Part shown: positions 41,201 to 48,031 of the stretch, piece after piece
How positions within the stretch are numbered: position 1 is the first letter of the stretch
Layout of the letters: every line of letters starts with the position of its first letter
Assembly (NCBI GenBank): GCA_014799665.1
Contig: JAAVHP010000010.1
Span: forward strand, 62,001-126,000
Direction of reading: 5' to 3'
From: Clostridiales bacterium
GTDB lineage: Bacteria; Bacillota; Clostridia; Christensenellales; Pumilibacteraceae
DNA: 64,000 nt
Made by a program: the position numbers and the translations under genes
Notes under the pieces: generated by a model
What the model was told of the DNA's origin: nothing
Databases searched by the model: none
Seen by the model: the letters and a program-made list of their open reading frames with translations, nothing else

Positions 41201-43397
41201 TGAAATAGCCCGCACCGGGATTGGTCAGCCACAGCCCGTCGCTCATAAACGTAGCAGTGAGCGGGTTCATGTACATATTGTAGCCCTTGTCGGCTATTAG
41301 CAAGCCCTGCCACCAGTCGTTGCTGGGCACGGGCTTGTCGCGGAGCGAATCGTCGAGATATGCTATGAGCCGCGACGACGGGAAGTCGGTGCCGCCCGTA
41401 AGGTAGCTGCCGTTACCCAACTCGACGGTGCCGTATTCGGGAAGCTTTATCGAAACGTCGTAATCGACCTTGCCCTCGCCGCTCGACGCGGGATACTGCG
41501 AATGCACTACCGCGCCTTCGAGCATAAACCTGTCGGCAGAACCGCTCTGGTAATCTATAACGCGAATGTAGCGCGCGTTTTCGTATAGGTAAATGCTCTG
41601 CGCGGGCGTTGCGCCGTGGGTCTGACGGAAAGCCGTCGTCCAGTTCGTGCCGTTCGAGCTTATCTGCAAATCGTAATACTTGCCCTTGCCGCCGTCGTCG
41701 CCGCGCCAATACAAATCGACGCGCCCGACCGCCTTGACCTCGCCGAGATCGATCGTTTTGTAAACGGTATCGTTCTCGTTCTCCCAATACGTGCCGTCGT
41801 CGTTATCGAGCATGAGCGCCGCTTCATGCCCCGTCTTGTGCGACGAAGCTGTGACGGAAACCGTTTTGTTGTCTATCTTTTTGCTCTCGGTCTTATCGCC
41901 GTTCGTTTCGGTATAGCCGAACTCGACCGAGGTTATCCTAAGCGCCTGACTGTCGAACGACATACCGTCCATATCGACTTTTATATAGCGCACGCTATTA
42001 AGCGTAAGCCGCGCCGCGTCGCCCGCAGACGATGCGTAAAACCCGTAAGTGTCCGCACTGTACGGAAGATTTTTAATTATCGCCGCGGTGTAATCGTTTT
42101 GGGTCGAGCCGTAGTAAACGAAAAGCCCGAGCGGCTTAATATAGCTCTTGAACGCGAGACGAATGCTGTCGATAGTCTTGGGACTGCCCAAATCGAACAC
42201 GACGCTTTCCTGCGCTTCCACCGTCCAATCGGGTGAGCCGTTTTTGCGTGCGTCGAAAAGCACGGGATAGCTCTCGGTGGGAATGACCGTTCCCGTCGTG
42301 CCGAGCGCCTCGAACTCGTAAATAGAATAGCCGTAGTTTCCGCTACGCTTAGTGCAGGCAATGCGAATAAACCGTGCGGTCAATTGCTGCCGTGCGGAAG
42401 TAAAGTCGAACGAATTTATGAGATTGTCGGTATGTAAAGTTTGGTCTTGTATTTGCTCGACAGTCGAAAAGCTTACGCCGTCCGTCGATACGAGCAAGTC
42501 AAACGACTTAGCGTACGCCGCTTCCCAATAAATATTTACGGCGCTTACGGTAAGCTCCGCGCCGAGGTCGACTGTGAAATTAACGTTATCTGCGCCGTGC
42601 GCGCTCTCCCAGCGCGTGGACATATCGCCGTCCGTAGCGTAATCGGCGGAAGCGTTGCCCTGAACGCTGTTAGCCGTCGTCTTGCAGCCCTTGGCTATAT
42701 TATAGTAGGGGCTTGCGTTGGGGTCATCCTCCGACGGCGTGTAAGTAAAGGTAGGGGTCGGGTCGACCTTGCCTATCTCCTCGTTAGCCGTAACGGTAAT
42801 AACGCGCTCCTTTTGCGCGGAATTGCCGTTGCCGTCGTTCACGCTGTAAACGAGCGTATACTCGCCCGCAACCGCCGAATTGAAATTGCCCGAAACGACG
42901 ATCTTAGACGTGTAGTCCACGCCGTTATCGCCGACGGCTGTCACGTCCGCAAAGTAGTTGAAAAACGTGCCTTGCTTTATTTGCGCGTCGTCCGCACCCG
43001 TGATCGTTATTTTTACTACGGTTGGCGCAGGCGGCGGATCGATAGGACTCGGTGAATAGTTGTACTCGACAGCTTGCGAGTACGCGCTTTCGCTTCTGAT
43101 CTCGTCGACTGCGTTTACCTTTACGGCAATGCTGTTTTTGCCCTCTACAAGCTTATCCTTGACGGTAATAAGGTCGAGCGACGTAGCCGCGACTCTGGTC
43201 GTTTCGTCCTCGTTGATTTTTACGGTATAGCCGTTGGTCGCACCGTCCGTCGCCGCCCACGAAATAATGCTATCCGTAAGCGTTACCGTGGGCGCGTCGA
43301 ACGGGATTACGGCAGAATTACAGCCTACGGCGATAGTCGCAATTAATGCGACTATCGCAAGACCAATAATTGTAAATATATTATTGCGCCTTTTCAT
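38262..43397 (-). CDS. GH81 endo-beta-1,3-glucanase lipoprotein with multiple discoidin modules
   Basis: Secreted, lipid-anchored enzyme cutting internal beta-1,3-glucan bonds (laminarin, curdlan, fungal or cereal glucan). Signal peptide with lipobox AVGC (Cys26) from the ATG at 43397 (GGAG 8 nt upstream). Order: Fn3-like module (about 30-110), a second Ig-like module (about 115-185), an F5/8C discoidin domain (about 230-370), two further discoidin-like domains (to about 640), GH81 catalytic region (about 650-1400), a beta module, and a C-terminal F5/8C (about 1584-1711). GH81 marks: DWWQGLLIAD, YYDSEWGTLYY, DHYFTYGYYTLASGVLA and FDPFSGHGWAGG followed by NNQESAGEALNSW, with the likely catalytic Glu near 1216. 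It sits between the ATPase and a companion lipoprotein. Confidence 0.93.
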   Translation of the reverse strand: MKRRNNIFTIIGLAIVALIATIAVGCNSAVIPFDAPTVTLTDSIISWAATDGATNGYTVKINEDETTRVAATSLDLITVKDKLVEGKNSIAVKVNAVDEIRSESAYSQAVEYNYSPSPIDPPPAPTVVKITITGADDAQIKQGTFFNYFADVTAVGDNGVDYTSKIVVSGNFNSAVAGEYTLVYSVNDGNGNSAQKERVITVTANEEIGKVDPTPTFTYTPSEDDPNASPYYNIAKGCKTTANSVQGNASADYATDGDMSTRWESAHGADNVNFTVDLGAELTVSAVNIYWEAAYAKSFDLLVSTDGVSFSTVEQIQDQTLHTDNLINSFDFTSARQQLTARFIRIACTKRSGNYGYSIYEFEALGTTGTVIPTESYPVLFDARKNGSPDWTVEAQESVVFDLGSPKTIDSIRLAFKSYIKPLGLFVYYGSTQNDYTAAIIKNLPYSADTYGFYASSAGDAARLTLNSVRYIKVDMDGMSFDSQALRITSVEFGYTETNGDKTESKKIDNKTVSVTASSHKTGHEAALMLDNDDGTYWENENDTVYKTIDLGEVKAVGRVDLYWRGDDGGKGKYYDLQISSNGTNWTTAFRQTHGATPAQSIYLYENARYIRVIDYQSGSADRFMLEGAVVHSQYPASSGEGKVDYDVSIKLPEYGTVELGNGSYLTGGTDFPSSRLIAYLDDSLRDKPVPSNDWWQGLLIADKGYNMYMNPLTATFMSDGLWLTNPGAGYFSGIVPGNGSHTVNVDAHDLAVGYAGMGANATVRVTGYSDYGMSAVMTDRRGVDKLTAFLSQGSLYAYCLFAEPEKALLLAKDFIGFYDIDGNEILTENLSTFTGDCIVVKVLTHASYEGGIQKYKDTNGQEREHDKIYEERYYVVSVPDKTTFIRGEDSVSVVMTEGNYMSVGAVAQKNAVKYGERSSAAFPKAEVALLHEHGYAFVINTGCTYDFDGDTNKVTTEFRVSAMLMRTGFSAEAYSAYMPHQLSKSDYNGGYVYASIRGDCRSFVGNSFTTTDTFYGIVPTFTEPTDDGYSSQVLYDQLLMLYNNNGGDKAPGKYLISGDPYWQGKNLHPMAMAALAADQIGATDLRDAFLDKIEYILVDWFTYDPVDDLVDDKHSYFYYDSEWGTLYYKNSEFGAGVNLADHYFTYGYYTLASGVLASFRPEFAADWGDMVELLIRDYMNPSRTDELFPYMRNFDPFSGHGWAGGYADNNGGNNQESAGEALNSWVGAYLYATAVGNEQIRTAAIYGYTTELNAIKHYWFNYYGDFAESYPYGVVGQVYGGSNFYGTFFNGEPLYMYGIHLIPGEEYLTSYALNESERGMLEGLIDAMRKDQAMWEVTDPKDNGIHAWQHIFIPIVAIYDPDEALEWYDQVLAEQGNVGNTSEQFNVYWLIHGMKTTGGRSTDIYAADGATATVYEKNGKYTALCWNPTGAEKKIIFKNAKGEQVGYAVVPANSLVSCDPTEQTTSFVSYTDVSNFKLGGIAESTNATMSGGKLTLGSNGSASYLLTFGSEEAYYRIKITGASGVKLAIDGQNVELGSIAGGCASEPVSLSFKHTITVSGSNAEITSIRFEKLTLNKQNVGMTATASSTENAENIVSNAVDGSMDTRWESRHADGDEAWLQVELAEPTTIYQLRIYWEAASAKEYKVYLSQTGADGDWTEVFHGNYSQGARTDYVTPSTIMNAKYIRIEGISRTTTYGYSIYELEVYNFN

Positions 43398-43418
43398 AGA
43401 CTGCTCCAAATTAGTTGA

Positions 43419-46400
43419 TTATTCGTTATCGGCGGGCTTAGTTAACGTGATTTCGACGTTCTGCGCGCTTGTAGAGCCAAGCTGTTCGTTGGAATCGATG
43501 AAATATTTCTTCAATTCCGTTCCGTCTTTTACGCTTATGGCGAATGCAAAATCAATGTTATAAGCCTTTGTAGTTTCGTCGGGATGTGCCTTAAAGTATT
43601 CCGCCGCCCATGCGCTTGTCAAATCGTTTGCGGAGAAGTTATCAACGAACGCCGACTTATACTCGAAGAGAGGTTCTTTATCCGCCGAGCCGTCATCGTG
43701 GTCGTATACACGAACGATAACTTCGAGATATTCATTTGCTCCGGCCATATCCTTCGTTATATCGATACTGCTGTCGATGAGTTTGACTTGATTTTCGAAT
43801 TGAGTAACGAAGTTGGGAAGATTACCGCCGACCGCAACGTACAAATTGCCGTTGTAACCGCCGTCGATAACGCCGTTAATGCCTATCTGCATACGCATAT
43901 CGAAATCTTCGATTGCTCTGTTCCCCTCGCTGTCCGTCGCGTATACGAGCTTCGAATCCGCATACTCGGGATCGTTCGAAACCGCTTGCATAGCGAATAC
44001 GAGCTTATGCGAGAGCAATTTATTGTCGAGCGGCAACTCCGCCCAACCTTCTCTGATAGCCGTGCCCAGCGTGTCCCAGTTTATCCAACCGCCGCCGGCG
44101 GGAATGGTATAGGTCGCAAGCGGAGTCGCGCCTTCGAAGTCATAGGTCGCAGGGTCGCCCAAAAGATACGTTGCGTCATAAATAAGGATATTGACTTCTT
44201 TTACTTTCTCGTCTTTTGCAGTGGCGACTTCCCAAGGATAGTCTATATTGTTTTCATTGTTGTCACCTCCGTGCAAATGCCAACCGTTGGGTAAGCCTAT
44301 GGGAACGATTTTTTCTTCCTCGACTTCTTGACCGAAAGTGAGATCGGCTTCCGTAAATTTAAGGGTTATGAGCTGACTGACGACGGACGCGTCGAATTTG
44401 GAATGAACGATCTTGCCCTCGTTCGTTCCGACGCCGTATACGACAAAGCGAACGCCGTACGTATTCCCAACTACGTAGGGAGCATTAAGCGCGATTATGT
44501 TGCGCAACGTATCGAGGTCGATGAAAGAATTACCGGACGTAACGTCGAGCGTGGCAAGCGGAGCGTCGGTAAAAGTCACGCAACTGCCGCTGTCCTTGAC
44601 TACCTTATCGGCCTCGTACACTGCCAAGTAATAGTTTGCATAGCTACCACCTTTGACGAATGCGACATTCCCGTCGTTGTCCAAACATTTCTTATATCCG
44701 TTTGCGTTGCCTACGGTATCATCGGCGGGCGGATTATCGTTGGAGAACCACGGATTTTCCATATTCAATTCGTAATTTAGCGATATATACGATTCCTCAT
44801 CGATCCCACCGGTAATTATATATCGTGCCGTAGTAATCTTCGACACTTCGTCTATTACGATTTGCGCTACGTAAACGTTATCGGCGTTCGCAGTCAAGGC
44901 AAAGCCGCTACGAATATGCGCGCCCGTGTCTTCGGCGTTGGTGGCGTCAACCGTAAGCACAGGCGCTGTTGCGAGCAACAACGCTTCGCCGCGGCAATTG
45001 ACGTAGCTGCGGCTAACGGTTATATACGCACCGCCTGTACCCTCGCACGATACAGATTCCTGCACGACTGTTTCCACCGCGGTCGCGAGAACGATCTTTT
45101 TCATATCGTCGATTGCTTCGGTCAGCAAATCGTCGGACTCGCTCGACAATTTGACTTCCGTATCGAAATAACGTTTGCCGTATGTGCCGAGCTTTTCGAG
45201 CTTGCGATAGGACGCCTCGAACTCCGCATACGCTGTTTTGAGCGCGGCGACGTTAGTTGCGTTTCTTGTGGCGGTCACGGTCTCGAACGCCTCGTTTACC
45301 GCCGCGAGTTTTGTCCTGAGTTCGTCCGCAATAGTGGCTTCCACTTGATCCCGAATAGCCTCTTTTGCGTCGGCGGCGTAATTTTCAATCGTTTCGAGCT
45401 CGTCGGCGACGCCCGCGCTCACGTATCCCGCGAGCGAGTCCGTCGCGTCTTCGCAGGACGAAAGGATAAGCGCATAATTTACGTTTGACGTTTTGGCGTT
45501 TTCGTAAGCAATCTTCTTTATGAGAAGGTCAAACTCCGCCTTCTTCGCCGTTATTGCCGTTTCCCACTCGGTCACGGTAGGTTCAAGCGCGGCGTATGCG
45601 GTCGATTGTTCGGTCGTTATCATCGAGGTTGCCAACGTATTAAGCCCTTCCTTAGCGGTGTCTGCGGCGGTCTTTGCGGTTTTGAGCTTGGAAAGACTTT
45701 CCTCTTTCTCGACCTCAGCCGTCGCGGTGTCCAATGCTTCTGCAAAAGCGTTGTAAGCCTTTTCTGCCGCATCGTATATTTCAAAGGCGGCGTCGTACGT
45801 TTCCTTAGCGGCAACTACTTCCGCTTCCTCGGTAAGCCCTGCCGTTACGATATTTGCATACTGGGTGGCGGCACGGTCGAGGTTTGTTTTGATGGTCGCC
45901 GGGTCGGTGCTGTCGACGGAAACGTCTTCGAGATTTTCCACGATCGAAAGGTACGTATCGATCAACTGCTGATTGCTGGGCGCGTACTCGTAGGTCACTT
46001 CGTTCGAGTAGTCGCTCGCGAGCTTGTCGCCCACCGCGTTGACCTTGACGGACAGCTTATTGTTGTTGCCGAGTTTGAGCAACGCTACTACGTCTTCGCT
46101 TTCGAGGTCCAAAGACGTACCCCCCCCCGCAACCTTTGTTGTTTCGTCGCCGTTGATCTTTACGGTATAACCGTTTGTCGCGCCTTCGACCGCCGTCCAT
46201 TTAAGGGTCGTGCCCTCGAGCGTAACAGTGGACATTGTAAACTTTTCGGTCGTAGGCGGATCTTGATCGCCGCCGGGACCGGGACCGGGATCAACCGGGG
46301 TATAGGTGTATTCCACGATCTCCGAGTACGGACTTGCGAGGAAGTTATCGGTAGCGTTGACCTTGACCGAAAGCTCGTTCTTGCCCTCGACGAGCTTAGC

Positions 46401-46646
46401 CGTGACCGTCAAAACGTCGAACGACGGCGACGCCACAGCCGTAACGGTGGTCGTTTCGTCATCGTTGATTTTTACGGTGTATTCTACCGCACCGTCGATC
46501 GCGTTCCACGAAAGAACGCTCTCGCTGATAGTGACGGTAGGCGCGTCGAACGTCGGGACCTCTTTCGAGCACGCTACGAGCCCGAAGCCGCCGCAAACGG
46601 TTGCGACCGACGCCGCGAGTAGTAGCGATTTGATTACCTTTTTCAT
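43419..46646 (-). CDS. Large surface lipoprotein with Fn3-like modules, possible glucan-binding
   Basis: A 1075-residue lipoprotein (lipobox LVAC, Cys26) without a recognised catalytic domain. Residues 30-120 and about 130-225 are two Fn3-like modules (FDAPTVTISESVLSWNAIDG; WTAVEGATNGYTVKINGDETT). The first is closely like the N-terminal module of the GH81 enzyme encoded next to it, so they share a common block. Residues about 230-480 are alanine/glutamate-rich helices (coiled-coil stalk). The rest is beta-rich with three or four repeating segments of the form ASYxxLAVYEADKV / VNILIYDATYLL. Position between GH1 and GH81 genes suggests substrate capture. A run of nine G (coding strand, 46120-46128) falls near codon 174. 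Confidence 0.6.
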   Translation of the reverse strand: MKKVIKSLLLAASVATVCGGFGLVACSKEVPTFDAPTVTISESVLSWNAIDGAVEYTVKINDDETTTVTAVASPSFDVLTVTAKLVEGKNELSVKVNATDNFLASPYSEIVEYTYTPVDPGPGPGGDQDPPTTEKFTMSTVTLEGTTLKWTAVEGATNGYTVKINGDETTKVAGGGTSLDLESEDVVALLKLGNNNKLSVKVNAVGDKLASDYSNEVTYEYAPSNQQLIDTYLSIVENLEDVSVDSTDPATIKTNLDRAATQYANIVTAGLTEEAEVVAAKETYDAAFEIYDAAEKAYNAFAEALDTATAEVEKEESLSKLKTAKTAADTAKEGLNTLATSMITTEQSTAYAALEPTVTEWETAITAKKAEFDLLIKKIAYENAKTSNVNYALILSSCEDATDSLAGYVSAGVADELETIENYAADAKEAIRDQVEATIADELRTKLAAVNEAFETVTATRNATNVAALKTAYAEFEASYRKLEKLGTYGKRYFDTEVKLSSESDDLLTEAIDDMKKIVLATAVETVVQESVSCEGTGGAYITVSRSYVNCRGEALLLATAPVLTVDATNAEDTGAHIRSGFALTANADNVYVAQIVIDEVSKITTARYIITGGIDEESYISLNYELNMENPWFSNDNPPADDTVGNANGYKKCLDNDGNVAFVKGGSYANYYLAVYEADKVVKDSGSCVTFTDAPLATLDVTSGNSFIDLDTLRNIIALNAPYVVGNTYGVRFVVYGVGTNEGKIVHSKFDASVVSQLITLKFTEADLTFGQEVEEEKIVPIGLPNGWHLHGGDNNENNIDYPWEVATAKDEKVKEVNILIYDATYLLGDPATYDFEGATPLATYTIPAGGGWINWDTLGTAIREGWAELPLDNKLLSHKLVFAMQAVSNDPEYADSKLVYATDSEGNRAIEDFDMRMQIGINGVIDGGYNGNLYVAVGGNLPNFVTQFENQVKLIDSSIDITKDMAGANEYLEVIVRVYDHDDGSADKEPLFEYKSAFVDNFSANDLTSAWAAEYFKAHPDETTKAYNIDFAFAISVKDGTELKKYFIDSNEQLGSTSAQNVEITLTKPADNE
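46120..46128 (-). repeat. G9 homopolymer inside the surface lipoprotein gene
   Basis: Nine consecutive G on the coding strand, encoding part of AGGGTS. The matching place in the sister modules reads without it (VAATS in the GH81 protein), so the tract is an added feature. It could slip by one base and shift the frame (phase variation). Confidence 0.7.
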
Positions 46647-46684
46647 ATCATTCTCCTTATATGGAACGCACGAAAGTGCGTAGA

Positions 46685-48031
46685 TTACTTGTTTTGACCG
46701 TTCTTTTGGTCGATAAGTGATCTATACCATTCGCCGCTGCGCTTGATCGTGCGCTTTTGCGTGGCATAGTCTACGTGTATGAGTCCGAAACGCGGTTTGT
46801 ATCCCGCCGCCCATTCCATGTTATCCATCAAGCTCCAATAGTAGTAGCCGCGGCAGTCCAGCCCTTCCGCAATAGCCTGCGACAGCTTGCCGAGATACCG
46901 CTTCATGTAGTCGATCCTATCGTAGTCCTCAATCGTGCCGTCGAGCGTTACTATATCGTTGAGCGATATGCCGTTCTCGGTTATATACAGCGGAACTTTG
47001 AGCACAGACTGCAAATACTTCAACAGCTCGTAGAACCCGTCCTCGGTGATCGGCCAGTCCATGTCCGAATGATGTACGGACGGATACACGTGCCGCGTGC
47101 CCTCGCGGGTGTTCGATTTGTCGGCGGCTACGTAGTTTACGAAATAATGGTTTATGCCGATAAAGTCGACGGGCTCGGTTATGAGCTTCATGTCCTCTTT
47201 GGTTATTTCGGGAAGCAAGCCGCGCTCGCCGAACCACTTTTTGGCGTGCTTGGGATAGTCGCCGCACGCTACCGGCTCGAAGTACCAGCCCGCCCAGAAC
47301 TCGTTAGCGAGCTTCGCCGCCTCGATATCCTCTTTGCTCTTCGTTGCGGGGCAGTTGTACGCATAGTCGAAGGTTATTCCTATCTCGCCGCCGAGGTTCT
47401 TTGTCCTGTAAAGCTTGACTGCCGAGCCGTGGCTCATAAGCACGTGGTGCGCAGCGAGAAGCTTCGCTCTGTAATCGCCCTTTATGCCGGGCGGGAACGA
47501 GCCAGTAACGTACCCGAAATCGGTGAACACGAACGGCTCGTTGAACGTAATGAACTTTTTGACCTTGCCGCCGAACGCGTCGAACAGCACTTCGGCGTAG
47601 CGCGTGTACCACTTGACGCTATCGGGATTGAGCCAGCCGCCTCTGTCTGCTAACGCCTGCGGAAGATCCCAGTGGAACATCGTGAGCATGGGCTCGATAC
47701 CCGCCGCGATAAGCTCGTCGATAAGCGAATTATAAAAGTCGATACCCTTTTGATTGACCTCGCCGTCGCCGTCGGGGATAATGCGCGTCCACGCCACCGA
47801 GAACCGATAGCCGTCGAGGTGCATCTCCTTCATTTTGGCAACGTCCTCTTTGAACCTGTGATAATGATCGCAGGCGACCTCGCCCGTTTCGTTGCGATCG
47901 ATATTGCCGGGGATATCGCAAAACTTATCCCAGTTGCTGTCGCCCTTGCCGTCCTCGTGCCTGCCGCCCTCGATCTGATACGCCGCGGTGGCAGCGCCTA
48001 ATATAAAGTTTTTGGGGAATTTCAAGTTCAT
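46685..48031 (-). CDS. GH1 beta-glucosidase
   Basis: Cytoplasmic (no signal peptide) retaining glycosidase that releases glucose from short beta-linked oligosaccharides. The 448-residue length is normal for GH1. The N-terminal signature FILGAATAAYQIEGG is at residues 9-23, the acid/base Glu in TFNEPFVF (near 165) and the nucleophile Glu in YITENGIS (near 349). The C-terminal aglycone-site strand WSLMDNMEWAAGYKPRFGL is present. The start overlaps the phosphorylase stop by 4 bp (ATGA), so the two are translationally coupled. Laminaribiose or cellobiose-type disaccharides are likely substrates from context; a phospho-beta-glucosidase is less likely because there is no PTS. Confidence 0.93.
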   Translation of the reverse strand: MNLKFPKNFILGAATAAYQIEGGRHEDGKGDSNWDKFCDIPGNIDRNETGEVACDHYHRFKEDVAKMKEMHLDGYRFSVAWTRIIPDGDGEVNQKGIDFYNSLIDELIAAGIEPMLTMFHWDLPQALADRGGWLNPDSVKWYTRYAEVLFDAFGGKVKKFITFNEPFVFTDFGYVTGSFPPGIKGDYRAKLLAAHHVLMSHGSAVKLYRTKNLGGEIGITFDYAYNCPATKSKEDIEAAKLANEFWAGWYFEPVACGDYPKHAKKWFGERGLLPEITKEDMKLITEPVDFIGINHYFVNYVAADKSNTREGTRHVYPSVHHSDMDWPITEDGFYELLKYLQSVLKVPLYITENGISLNDIVTLDGTIEDYDRIDYMKRYLGKLSQAIAEGLDCRGYYYWSLMDNMEWAAGYKPRFGLIHVDYATQKRTIKRSGEWYRSLIDQKNGQNK

